Source of the DNA: Actinomortierella ambigua
Lineage: Eukaryota > Mortierellomycota > Mortierellomycetes > Mortierellales > Mortierellaceae
Assembly: GCA_016098155.1 (NCBI GenBank)
Contig: JAAAJB010000429.1
Span: 1-31,082 of the forward strand
Reading direction: 5' to 3'
DNA length: 31,082 nt
Each line of letters starts with the position of its first letter. Within the stretch, counting starts at the first letter, position 1. The notes beneath the pieces are model-generated. The model was not told the DNA's origin, ran no database searches, and saw only the letters and a program-made list of their open reading frames with translations. Below, one piece after another: positions 10,936 to 21,568 of the stretch. Both the position numbers and the translations under genes were made by a program.

Positions 10936-11570
10936 ACCTCCCCCCCCCTCTCCTGTCTTTTCTGAATCGATGTCAAGAATCCTCACTTTCAATATACCAC
11001 TTGACCTGGCAGACTTTTTTTTTCCTCCATTTGTATTAGTAAAACAACATTTCATTCACTGTTAAATGTGTACACTGTACACTGTACCCGCTTATGCAGC
11101 TGTTGTTGGGCCCGGAGAGGTCACAATCTGGGAGTGTGTTGTTATCGTTGTTGCCCGGTATTTTGGGTTAATCTTTTTTTACCAGGTATCAACACTGACT
11201 CTCCTCTGGGTGTGGTGCTGCATCGTGTATCGTAGTCTACGGTACAATGTACAGTACTGCATGTACAAAAAAAAGTATGTGCCGATTTGGTAAAGGACAA
11301 TGTCTCAAACCTCCCCCCCCCCTGCTGGATAGCTTCATTTTCCCCCATCATCCACCCAGCCCTGATTACAGTAAAATGCTCCAAATCATACAATCATGCT
11401 CCCCCCCCCACCCGCTCTTTACCATATGCTCGCTGACGACAATCAATCAACAGCAACGGTGTAACCCAAACACAGGCGGAAGGAGGAATTCGACATGTCT
11501 CGCTTTAAGGATAGTATATTCAACCTAACAGGTGTTGACTATAGTCCTGTACTCGGGAAAGGGGGGAAAA
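10936..11570. other. Spacer between convergent PHO89 and methyltransferase genes
   Basis: No gene is seen. It holds both 3' ends: C runs at about 10940-10948, 11310-11321 and 11400-11408, a T run near 11015-11024, and two clusters of TGTAC units (11069-11087 and 11241-11266). Confidence 0.6.
11069..11087. repeat. Tandem TGTACAC units downstream of PHO89
   Basis: TGTACAC-TGTACAC-TGTAC, two and a half direct copies of a 7-bp unit, each holding the palindrome GTAC. It lies about 135 nt past the PHO89 stop, plausibly within or just past its 3' UTR. Confidence 0.8.
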
Positions 11571-12624
11571 CTAATCATCCACTGGCTCCAATGCATACCT
11601 GGAGAGTGAGGCGACGTGAAGACAAGCAAAAAAAGCATCAGATATCGATTGTTTAACATCGTGGCCCTAACAGCCGGAAAACGACCCATCGCACACACAG
11701 CACAGCATACAATTTAACTTACATTTTTACAGCAAAAAGTCCTGGCGGGAAGCCCTTTTGAACCTCGTCGCGCAAAAGTCGGAGGCCAGCCTTGACAAAG
11801 ATCTCCTTCAAGAGTTCATCCGACCTTGTCATGCTGCTATCGTCTTCGTCAATCACAAATCCAACCTTGGCATTGTTCTCTTTAACAAAGATCATTCCTC
11901 CTGGCTTGAGTCCCTTTTTGCACCGCTGGAAGAATGCAATTAGGTCGTCTAAAGGTTAGGTGCGACAACAGCAAGAATAGGAAGGAGAGAGATAGAGAGG
12001 AAGGTGTCAATTGCACGGCACCACACTTTATTGTCATTGAAAGCAAGCAAACAAACAATCGAGCAAAGCAGATAAACAAACGATAGATGAAAAAAAAAAC
12101 TTACTGTCGTGCAAGTGACCGAGGACCCATTGGCACCAGATGACATCGAATCGACCTTCCCATGAGGTTCCCTCAAAGGTGACATTCTGCAGGCCAGCCT
12201 GTCGAACCTCAGTCACCTTACCTGACTCGATCTCCTCTTTGAGATACTCTTCCTTGGCCTTGTCAACAAATGCCTTGGAGTTCTCGACCAGGTCAACATG
12301 ATCAAAGGCCTTGCTCAGCACCTGCTTGGTCACACGCCCGATACCAGCACCGCAGTCCAAGACTCGAGAAGGTCCTGCTCCTGGCAATGGCAACTTGGGC
12401 CGCTTGGGAGAGGAGTCAGAGGAGGAGTCAGAGGCCTGAATCGAGGTAGTTGTCGATGAGGTAGGCGGCGTGACATACTCGGACAAGAAACGCAGCGACG
12501 CGACGGCATCAGGTCGGGCAAGCTGGCCCAGGCCGCCCAACATGCCGTTGATGGTAGCGGGCACGTTGTCCCAGTACTTTTGGGCATCCGTGTACCATCC
12601 GGGGTTTTGCTCCGGCTGTTCCAT
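11571..12624 (-). CDS. TAE1: Protein N-terminal Xaa-Pro-Lys methyltransferase (NTM1/Tae1-like)
   Basis: SAM-dependent enzyme that methylates the alpha-amino group of proteins exposing an X-Pro-Lys N-terminus, such as ribosomal proteins in yeast. Exons 12624-12105, 11948-11723 and 11598-11571 give 257 residues, with canonical GTAAGT donors and consistent phases. Family landmarks: YWDNVPATINGMLGG (17-31), SAM motif I VLDCGAGIG (88-96), the substrate-pocket segment WCQWVLGHLHDND (from about 163) and LKPGGMIFVKENNA with DEDDSSMTRSD downstream. Relative to animal and yeast homologues there is a Ser/Thr-rich insert at about residues 53-86 containing SPKRPK, which resembles a basic nuclear-localisation patch. 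The last exon encodes only nine codons plus part of one. It is divergent from the V-ATPase subunit c gene. Confidence 0.95.
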
Positions 12625-13062
12625 TTATTGGGGAGGGAGGGGAATAAAGTCGAGCAGCGGTACCCAGGGCGAGGGCATGTTAGTCCTACTCGGGTCACTA
12701 CAGGTCGGTCAACTGTCATCCCTGAGTCAAGGCATGGCAATGAAGCTTCTTTGACTTGCCTGCATTGTGCTGATCAGAGTCCGAGCACAATGCCTTGTCC
12801 ACTGGGAGGCTACACTTTAAAGTGTATATTCATACGATCAAATTCTCCCATTTACGTAAATGTATTTTTTGGTCGCATCTGCAGCCAATCATGTGGGTGC
12901 TCACCCGCCCAGCTGGAAATGTCTTCACGTCACATTGGCGGGGACTTGAGTCGACGCATAGGCACCCTGCTGTCCACTCTCTCTCATTACACTCCCACAT
13001 TAAACCGCACCCTTCCTCTCTCCTCTAGTCAACCACACTATCCAGCACAGCTTCTCTTTACG
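12625..13062. promoter_or_regulatory. Bidirectional promoter between methyltransferase and V-ATPase subunit c
   Basis: A 438-nt divergent spacer. It contains CCAAT at 12885-12889, an inverted CCAAT (ATTGG) at 12934-12938 next to ACGTCA, and a perfect palindrome with a TTACGTAA core at 12849-12862. The last 100 nt before the subunit c start are C/T-rich. The division of elements between the two genes is not known; most sit nearer subunit c. Confidence 0.6.
12849..12862. promoter_or_regulatory. 14-bp palindrome with bZIP-type TTACGTAA core
   Basis: CATTTACGTAAATG is a perfect inverted repeat. Its core TTACGTAA matches the consensus recognised by fungal Yap/AP-1-like bZIP factors. It lies about 200 nt upstream of the V-ATPase gene and about 225 nt upstream of the methyltransferase gene. 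Confidence 0.45.
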
Positions 13063-14524
13063 ATGCCTGCCCCAGCTACTGAATACTGGTACGCTCCCCA
13101 CATGCCAGGATTGAGCTACAACACTCTTGGAAACACGTCCATTGATAGCAATCACGTTGAACGCGTACCGATGCATAGTGCCTGACCTGGTCAAACTGAT
13201 TCTATATCTCCTCTTCCCCTGTCCATTCAAACAATAGCCCCGTCTATGCTCCCTTCTTTGGCATTCTGGGAGCCACTTGCGCCATTGTCTTTTGCTGTAA
13301 GTTTCTTCTGTCGAGTTTGATGGACAGTTTTCCTCTTCAAGGAGCTGAATGCAGATTGCATGCAGCATGATGTGTGCATGCAAACGGGCATTTTTCATTT
13401 CTGCATCAAGAATCGCTGGAAACCGACACCTTTTGTTCTGCTTGGACAAGCTCTACTCGATCGCCTGTCTGTGTCAGCCTTTCCTCCTTCTCTGTCTTAA
13501 TTGTCAACAGTACCACAGCGAGCTTGGGAGAGTTCTTTTTTTTTTTTTTATTGCTGGCTTGTCTTGGCAGCACCACAAATATTTCAGAAAGGGGCAGAGG
13601 GAGGCATGGACAGGAGATATCAATGTCAGCCGGATGGCCTTGGAACACTATTGACGTACTCGCCCCTGACGAAAGCACACACACGCACAAAAAAAAAAGT
13701 TGACCACGCACCTGGTCAGAACACACCCCAACGTACATGCAGTATGACCCCCCTCCATTCGTAATGCATCTGGACGTGACCGATCAAGGGGATCTCGAGA
13801 AAAACGGGGGGGAAGTTCACTCTGGACACTCTGATTGGGCGTAGACAAAGGAGAAGAGGATCCTTCTTCACCCCACCCTGGCAACAGCAAGACTCGGTGA
13901 CAACTTGGACCTCTAACCTTGCTTTTGCTCCTCTTCTTCTCGTCTTCGTTTTCTAATGAAACAACATAGGCATGGGCGCTGCCTACGGCACAGCCAAGGC
14001 TGGTGTCGGTCTGACGTCGATGGGTGTTCTTCGTCCTGATCTGATCATCAAGGGTGTTGTTCCCATTATTATGGCTGGTATTATTGGTATCTACGGTTTG
14101 GTCGTGTCGGTTCTGATCGGTAACGGATTCGAGCAGAGAATGTCGCTGTTTGCCGGTTTCATCCAGCTCGGTGCTGGTCTGAGTGTTGGTCTGTCAGGCA
14201 TGGCCGCCGGTTTCGCCGTCGGTATTGTTGGTGATGCTGGTGTCCGCGCTTCTGCCCAGCAGCCTCGTCTCTACACTGGCATGGTAAGCAACGACAACAT
14301 CACTTGATCTAGAGATGAAGAAGAAAAAGAAGAAGAAAGGTCAAGCAGGTGGCTACCGACTGAACTGACTGTGCAAGCGACCTAACAATGCACTCTGTCT
14401 CTTTTTTTAATACCTTGCTTTTTTTTCCCCGTAGATTCTCGTTCTCATTTTCGCAGAAGTGTTGGCCTTGTACGGTCTCATTGTTGCCCTTATCCTCAAT
14501 GCTCGCGTCAAGAGCGACTGCTAA
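13063..14524 (+). CDS. VMA3: V-type H+-ATPase 16-kDa proteolipid, subunit c
   Basis: Subunit of the rotating c-ring of the vacuolar proton pump. Exons 13063-13088, 13238-13296, 13970-14283 and 14435-14524 encode 162 residues, normal for the family. Four hydrophobic helices are visible. The essential proton-carrying Glu is E141 in [13 protein letters not shown] on the last helix, matching yeast Glu137. The start [19 protein letters not shown] is assembled across the first intron, with phase 2 restoring the Cys, and [11 protein letters not shown] follows across the second. Glycine-rich helix packing ([25 protein letters not shown]) is intact. Intron 2 is unusually long at 673 nt against about 150 nt for the others. 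AATAAA follows about 100 nt after the stop. Confidence 0.97.
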
Positions 14525-14621
14525 GCATTTTTCTGCTTCTCTCTCTTTCCCTCGCTCATCTCCGCCTCCATCCCCCACCCCATTGCCTTTCTCCTTGCGT
14601 GCTGAACATTCACGCTTCCAG

Positions 14622-14627
14622 AATAAA
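14622..14627 (+). terminator. Candidate polyadenylation signal of the V-ATPase subunit c gene
   Basis: AATAAA about 98 nt after the TAA stop at 14522-14524, in the expected position for a short 3' UTR. Confidence 0.5.
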
Positions 14628-14943
14628 TCGAGAAAACAAACGAGTTGTCCATATCATCAGTACCGTAGTGACTTGCTCTCAAATGGTATCGGAACAGCAT
14701 GCATGCTCTTCACCCTCCTAGGCTGAGCGCCAAGACGCGTCGCGCAACTATTTGTTAGACTCGGATCACTTTCCAGTAGACACATGGGCTTCATTGCATT
14801 GGATATCATATTACACCATAGACAAGGTTCCAGTGCTCATCTTTTCTTTTTTTTTTTTTCTTAATGAGGGAGTGCAGAAGTCCATTCATTATTCTCGATC
14901 CTTCTGACAGATCTGCAATGTAGAGGTGACACACTGCATTCAC

Positions 14944-14966
14944 CCTGCAGACACAGTTTCTGCAGG
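14944..14966. repeat. 7-bp inverted repeat
   Basis: Arms CCTGCAG (14944-14950) and CTGCAGG (14960-14966), with a 9-nt spacer, in the upstream region of the ABC transporter. Function unknown; short enough to be chance. Confidence 0.5.
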
Positions 14967-15231
14967 AGAGTTGAGCCAAGCCTCTCGCTTGGCGCCTCTC
15001 GCTGCGGATCCGTTGGAGCACCCCTTGAGCATGGTTGGACCTATGGGAGTTTATTGTCTCAAATAGGCCAAATACCACCAAGAAAGTGATTTTCCCCATA
15101 AACAAGTGGTCGATCCCTACTTTCTCTCCTTCCCCACCTTCCCAAATCAGTCCTCACCCCGACTTCCTTTTGGGACTCTACTGGCGTGTGTGTTTTTTTA
15201 AAGAAAAAAAAACACCCACCAACCTTTAACC

Positions 15232-18200
15232 ATGTCACCACGACTTTGTCTTGACTCTGAGGGATGGGTACGACCATAGTAGTTTATTCGTATTAAGCAA
15301 TGAGAATGTAAAAACGGAAAAAAAAATGTGTAAACACCGTATTCTATGTACTCCGAATAACACATGTCCTGTCGAACCATCGCTTTTCGCCACCGTTGTT
15401 GCTCTTCTTAAAACGAACAGGGCCCTTTCAACCGCCATGGATCAGACTTGACGCCATGCTTCGAGCACGCTGCCCTGTTCTTGCTGCCCTCTGCGATAGC
15501 TACACCCGCCTTCCTCTACCAAGTCTATGCCTGGAAACAATCTGCCACCCCTCATCACTATGGTAGAACAAACTGGATCTACTGGCCCACGCAGATCAGC
15601 ATGGCCTTGGCTTCGCTTACCCTTTTCGCTTTTGTAGCTTGGCTCAGCGTCCACTCAGCTGCGGATGGGCTATCTCCGATCGCAACCTTTGGTTATTTTT
15701 CGATGGCTGTTGCTTGGGTATTGATTGACTCGCCCTTAGACTGGTTTTGTCCACCTTACTGCTCAAAGACATCATCCTCCCTTCCCCCTAACTAACGCAT
15801 ATCATATATTTTTTTTATCTTGACTCCCCCCTTCCCCTCCCCCATCCCACACTACCCTTTTGGCTTCATCTCTGCTGTAGGCCACGGCCGTGCCGCTCAA
15901 CCAAGCAGCCCATCGGTACACGGTCCGCTCGTGTAGTCTGCTCTTTGCCTTTTTTGTCGCCTCTCTGGTCGCTCTTCTCCTGGCCTTGCACACCTCATAT
16001 CGCCTCCACTCAAACTCTTCCTCTACCATCACCATCGCCGCCACCACCACCACCAACACCGATGCATGGTTCCTCACCACGGCCTTGATCGCCCTCGGCC
16101 TCGGCTTTGTCTTTGAGGCCCTTCCACGGGGCAAGACCTCAGTGGTCCGTCAGGCAGCTGCGTCTGGTGTCAACATCTACGACCGGGTCAACCTCGCCTC
16201 GCGGCTTTCGTACCACTATCTCCAGCCACTCATGGCTCTCGCTGCCCAGAAGAAGACGCTCGACAAGGCCGATGTTTACAACATGCTGCCGGATAACGTG
16301 CGCACTGCCTACGGCACCTCCGTTCTTGCGGCGAGCTGGGAGGATCGATTAGCGCGGTACCGGGCACTCCATCCGAAACCACCACCAACATTGACGACAA
16401 CACCAATGGCGGCTACAGGCGCTCAAGAACACAGCATGGAAGCGACGTGGCAACCGGATGACTACCCACGACATTTTCTGTTCTGGACACTGCTGAGCGT
16501 GCACCGTTGGCAGATTATTCCAGCTATTGTGATGAGGATCATTACGTCGCTGAACGTGTTTGTGCAACCGGCGCTGATGGGTGTCTTGTTGGATTACATT
16601 GAACACTCGCAAGAACAGGATCAAGGCGGAGAAGGCCAAGAGGAAAAATCGGCCATGTACGGTCTGGCGATTGCTGTTGTGATGTTCTTCGCTGCTATTT
16701 TTGGAGCTACGCTGTATAGCTTTAATACCCGATGGATGATGTGGACAGGCCAGCGGATCAAGTCGGCGCTTAGCTCCATGATCTTCCAAAAGGCGCTTCG
16801 GATGTCGCCAGGTGCTCGCCAGGCATCCTCTGTGGGCCGCATGAATAACTTGATGGTCGTTGATACCGACACCTGGCAGCATGCTGTCGATAACCTGACG
16901 GTCCTGTTCTCCATCCCTCTTGAAATCGCCCTCGCCTTGTACATGGGTAAGAAGATATAACATCATTGGCCTTCCTTGGCGGACAAAAAAAATTCTCAAC
17001 TTCCCCCCTTTTGTTTAATTGTTTTCTTTTCTTCACTAACGCCTCCCATCGAAATCGAATAGTCTATCGATTGGTAGGATGGACAGTACTCGTCGGACTC
17101 GCCACGATCCTCGCCATGGTTCCACTGCAGGTATGGCGCGCGCACAAGTACGAGGAGCTCGAGGACAAGATCCTCAAGGCCAAGGACGAGCGCGTGCGTC
17201 TGACGACGCAGATCCTGTCCTCGATCAAGGTGATCAAGCTCTACAACTGGGAGAAACCCTTTGAGAACCGGGTCAAAGAAGCCCGTCAACACGAACTTGT
17301 CATCTACCGCCTGCAAGGTATCGTCGAGGCCCTCATCTCCCTTGTCTTTGCCTCGGCCTCGACCTTAGTTACCCTGACCACCTTGTCTGCCTATGCGCTC
17401 TGGGGTGGTCCTGGCTTCACCCCGGGCCCACTCACGGCCAAGGCCGTCTTTGTGACCATGACCGTGCTCATGATGTTGCATGGGCCCATTTCCCGTCTTT
17501 CCGAGCTCACTGCCGACGTCATTGCCGTATCGGTTGCTGCTCGACGCATGCAACGGTTCTTGCTTCTGGAGGAACTCGATCCCAATGAGGTCACCCGTGA
17601 GGCCCCACACCCAGACAAGCCCATCGTCGAGCTCGTTGATGCTACTTGCTCATGGTCGCGTCCGGATGGTCAAACGGTTGCTGGGCTAAACGATGGGCCT
17701 GATGATGATGACGAGGGCGAGGATGAGGACGAGGATGAGAACGAGAACAACAATGGCAATGCACAGGATCAGGAGACTCGACCCTTGATCTCCGCTACCA
17801 CCACCACAGGCACGCCAGAGACAGAGGACACGGAGCCGACCCAACCGCCAGGCCCAACCCTCGAGGGGATCAATCTCTCGATCCAAGAGGGATCTCTCAC
17901 AGCAATCGTCGGCCGTATCGGCGCCGGCAAGTCCACGCTTCTGTCAGCGATCCTCGGCGAGACCTACCGCGTGCGGGGTTCGATCACGGTCCGGACGCAC
18001 ACGAACAAGGCGACGATCGCCTATGTGGCCCAGCAGGCCTGGATCATCAACGCGACCGTACGAGACAACATCCTCTTTGGCAACCCACTCGATCAGGCCC
18101 GGTACGACCGCATCGTCTTTGCCAGTGGTCTCGAGCCCGATCTGGCCATGCTGCCCGCGGGCGACCAGACCGAGATTGGTGAGCGTGGCATCAATCTTTC

Positions 18201-21046
18201 GGGTGGTCAAAAGCAACGGGTCTCCCTCGCTCGGGCCGCCTATGCGGATGCGGACCTGTACCTGTTGGACGACCCGCTGAGTGCCGTCGACGCCCACGTC
18301 GACCGCCATCTCTGGACCCATCTCCTGGGCCCTCAGGGTCTGCTACACGACAAGACCCGACTGTTGGTGACGCATGGGATCCATCATCTCAAGAGCATGG
18401 ATCGGATTGTCGTGCTCGATCAAGGTCGTTTGGTTGAGAATGGCACCTACCCGGAGCTGATGGCCGCTCGCCAGTCGTTTTATGGCTTGATCAAGGAGTA
18501 TTCGATCGAGTACCGTCGTCGTCGTCACCACCCTGTCCGACGCCAGAGCTCGGGCGTGCACGCTGCAGACAATAGCGCCAGTAAGAACACACTTCAGGTA
18601 CCAGTCCTCCAGGAAGGAGGCAGTGATAGTGAGTCTGCCAGAAGTATCCTCCGCGATCTGGATGCTGAAGACCAGGCCGCTATCCTGGAGCAGGCTGCAA
18701 AGGGCGACGACGATGACGGCAATGATGACGAAGATGAGGATGGCAGCAGTGCCACGGCGGAGGACGACCATGGGGGAGTTGTTCATGGTGCAAACAAGGC
18801 CAAGGGCAACGATGGTGATGACGAAGATGGAGAGCGGGACGAAGACGGCCAGCTCATTGAGGACGAGGTCAACAAGACAGGAGCGGTCGACTGGGGCCTG
18901 GTCCGAGACTATATGCAGGCGGTGTCGTACAAGAACATGTCGATCTTTGTGGGCCTGATGATCATGGCCCAAGTCTTTTGGACGCTGGCGTCGCTGTGGC
19001 TCGTGTACGGCATCGATGGCAGTGCCAAGAGCGAGGACGGAGATGGCGAAGAAGAGGGCGGTGGTGGCGAGGGCGAAGATTTCAACTTGACCATGTTCTT
19101 GATTGTCTTTGCCCTACTGTCGCTGGCCTATATCCTCATGTCGATGATGTCGCTCTGGATGTGTTTTGCCGTAGGCCGAGTCCGTGCAGCCGAAGTCATC
19201 CACTCCACCATGCTGCATAATGTCTTGCGTTTGCCCATGTCCTTCTTTGACACCACTCCGTAAGTTAAAGGCCCTGCGCGTGGAGCCTATCGCTCAATCG
19301 AAAACGGCCTTCCCTCCCTAACATTTCCGCTGTATTATTTTTATCCCTCTCTGATTTAGAATGGGTCGCATCATCAACCGATTTTCGTCTGACCTCTACA
19401 GCATCGACGAGCACCTCCCCTGGCGGTTCCTCGACCTGTCCTTCATGGGAACATCCTTCCTCCTCTCGCTCATCGTCATCGGCTACATCATCCCACCAGT
19501 CCTCCTCCTCCTGCCCCTGATCTGGCTCGCCTTTGTCTTCTTGCAAAGATACTACCTCTGGGCATCCCGGTCCCTCAAGCGGATCCTCTCCGCAGCCAAG
19601 TCGCCCGTCTACGCCAAATTCAACGAGACCCTCGACGGTCTGGCGACGATCCGAGCTATGGGGCTCCAACAGACCTATCGCCATGCGCACGAGCGTCGGG
19701 CCGACCATTTTGCCAACAGTTTCTTAGCCTATGCCTTTTCGCACGAATGGCTGGGTCTTCGTCTGGAATCCCTGCAGGCTGTGATGGGACTCTGCTGTGC
19801 GACCTTGGCCGTGATGGCCCGCCACACTTTACGCCCCTCGTGGGTCGGTCTGTGTCTGACGTATGCGATCACGATGGATGAGGACATGATGTGGCTCGTG
19901 CGCGATTTCGGATCGTTGCAGAATGACCTGATCGCCGTCGAGCGTGTCAAGGAGTATGCCCAGGATACGCCGACAGAGGCCCCCACGGAGACGACGGACT
20001 TGGTACTTCGCCAGAAACTGCTGATCGGAAATGAGGATCGTCGTCGTGGTGGTTCATCGCCATCTTCTTCCTCCTCAGGGTCGTGGCCCGCCAAGGGCTC
20101 GATCGAGTTTGTCGACTATTCGACCCGGTACCGTGAGGGATTGGACCTTGTCCTGCGCCAGGTCTCGTTCCGCATCGCTGCCGGCGAGAAGATTGGTATC
20201 GTTGGACGGACGGGCGCCGGCAAGTCGTCGTTGACGCTGGCCTTGTTCCGGATCATCGAGGCCGCAAACAGCTATTGGGCACGCGCGAGTGACCCTCGTC
20301 GGCGTAAAAAGGAGGAGAACAAGAGGAACAAGAGGAGACTGACAGAGGAGGGCGAGGATGATGAAGAGCGACAGACGCTGTTGGGCAACACCGATGATGA
20401 TGATGATGACGGCAACGACGACGATGGCGAAAACGGTGGCCATGATCCCAATCGTGAGATCGACGGTGGCAAGATCTTCATCGATGGCATCGACATCTCC
20501 CAATTGGGCCTGGACGACCTCCGCCAGCGACTGGCCATCATCCCACAGGACCCAACGCTGTTCTCGGGCACGGTGCGCGAGAACCTGGACCCGTTCTCAC
20601 AGTACCAAGATGCCGATCTCTGGGAAGCGCTTGAGCTTGCACATCTTAAGCCGTACATTGCCTCATTGTCACCGTCGTCCACCGGCGGAGGAGGCCTAGG
20701 CGCCAAGGTCGTTGGCAACGGCGACAACTTCTCGGTGGGCCAACGATCGTTGCTCTGCCTGGCGCGTGCACTCCTGAAACGGCGTCAGACCAAGATCCTG
20801 GTCCTGGACGAGGCGACGTCGTCCGTGGATGTGCAGACGGACGAGCATATCCAGCGGACGATCCGCCGGGCGTTCAAGGACCATACAGTGCTGACGATTG
20901 CGCACCGGATCAAAACCGTCATGGACTCGGATCGTATCTTGGTCCTCGATCAGGGAAGAGTTGTCGAGTTGGATTCGCCCGCCAACCTGATTGCGAGGGA
21001 AGAGTCTGTGTTCCGGCAGTTGGCGGCTCAAGCGGGTGAGATTTGA
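15232..21046 (+). CDS. ABCC/MRP-type full ABC transporter with TMD0
   Basis: Likely ATP-driven exporter of organic anions or conjugates (YCF1/MRP class) in the vacuolar or plasma membrane; substrate unknown. Exons 15232-15267, 15421-15717, 15881-16946, 17063-19259 and 19360-21046 encode 1760 residues. The 12-codon first exon ends EGW and joins GPFNRHGSDLTPCFEH, the normal TMD0 start. NBD1: Walker A GRIGAGKST (750-758), signature LSGGQKQRVSLARA (845), Walker B LYLLDDPLSAVD (865), where Asp replaces the catalytic Glu. NBD2: GRTGAGKSS (1481), FSVGQRSLLCLARAL (1656), ILVLDEATSSVD (1678), H-loop TIAHR. This degenerate-NBD1/intact-NBD2 pattern is typical of ABCC. Acidic insertions lie before NBD1 (~670-725), in the inter-half linker, in an outer loop of the second membrane domain and inside NBD2 (~1499-1566). 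Typical ABCC proteins are ~1500 residues; these insertions account for most of the excess. Confidence 0.95.
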
Positions 21047-21568
21047 AAGAGAAAAAAAAATATATAAGCTAGAGTGCGCCCATTGGCAGCATACATAAAA
21101 CTGCTCTCTTCTACACTTTCCCCCCTCCTCTCCATCAAAGTATGTTTCCACTGTCCTGGAATGTCCAATGGTCTTAACGGTCTATTGGGTAAGTCCACTA
21201 TTGGAATGCACGGGCGTCGTGTGTGTGTGTGTGTCGAAGGTTAGAAGATTCGGAACAAGGAAAAGCCATTTTCCTTGACCTCTTGATACAACAGCCAATT
21301 ATACTACTGGCTATGACTGCGAGACAAAAATGTACACAAAGGCAGCCGCCCTTTCCCCTCTTCTGGCTGAGGGCCATCCCACACACACATACAGATGACA
21401 CTCATCAATGGATGTCTAATAATGAAAGGATCCATATATAAATGTATATTTTTTTTTTGTCTCAGTTCTCCGTAGCTAGTTCAATGATCGAAGGAAACAA
21501 CAACAGCGACAACAACAACAACAAAAAAAAAAGAAGCCTCCCTCGATACTCTCGCGATTACGCACAAC
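21047..21568. other. Spacer between convergent ABC transporter and YbaY-like genes
   Basis: No gene is seen. It holds a short GT repeat (about 21220-21234), a perfect 9-bp hairpin at 21256-21277 and a CAA/A-rich tract near 21500-21533. Both flanking genes end here. Confidence 0.6.
21256..21277. repeat. Perfect 9-bp inverted repeat (hairpin) between convergent genes
   Basis: CAAGGAAAA (21256-21264) and TTTTCCTTG (21269-21277) are exact reverse complements around a GCCA loop. It lies 210 nt past the ABC transporter stop and 290 nt past the stop of the convergent YbaY-like gene, so it may be transcribed in either 3' UTR. Confidence 0.7.

Larger units (their letters stand above)
14525..15231. 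other. Spacer: 3' end of subunit c and promoter of the ABC transporter
   Basis: No gene is seen. Contents include a T run near 14847-14860, the inverted repeat CCTGCAG/CTGCAGG at 14944-14966 and a 10-bp direct repeat GCCTCTCGCT at about 14980 and 14994. There is an A/T-rich stretch just before the transporter start at 15232. Confidence 0.6.

Noticed and set aside
9196..11055. 619-codon open frame on the minus strand opposite PHO89
   Set aside because: It exactly shadows the strongly biased PHO89 coding sequence; the translation is Gly/Asp/Glu-rich without any domain, as expected from antisense of C-ending codons.
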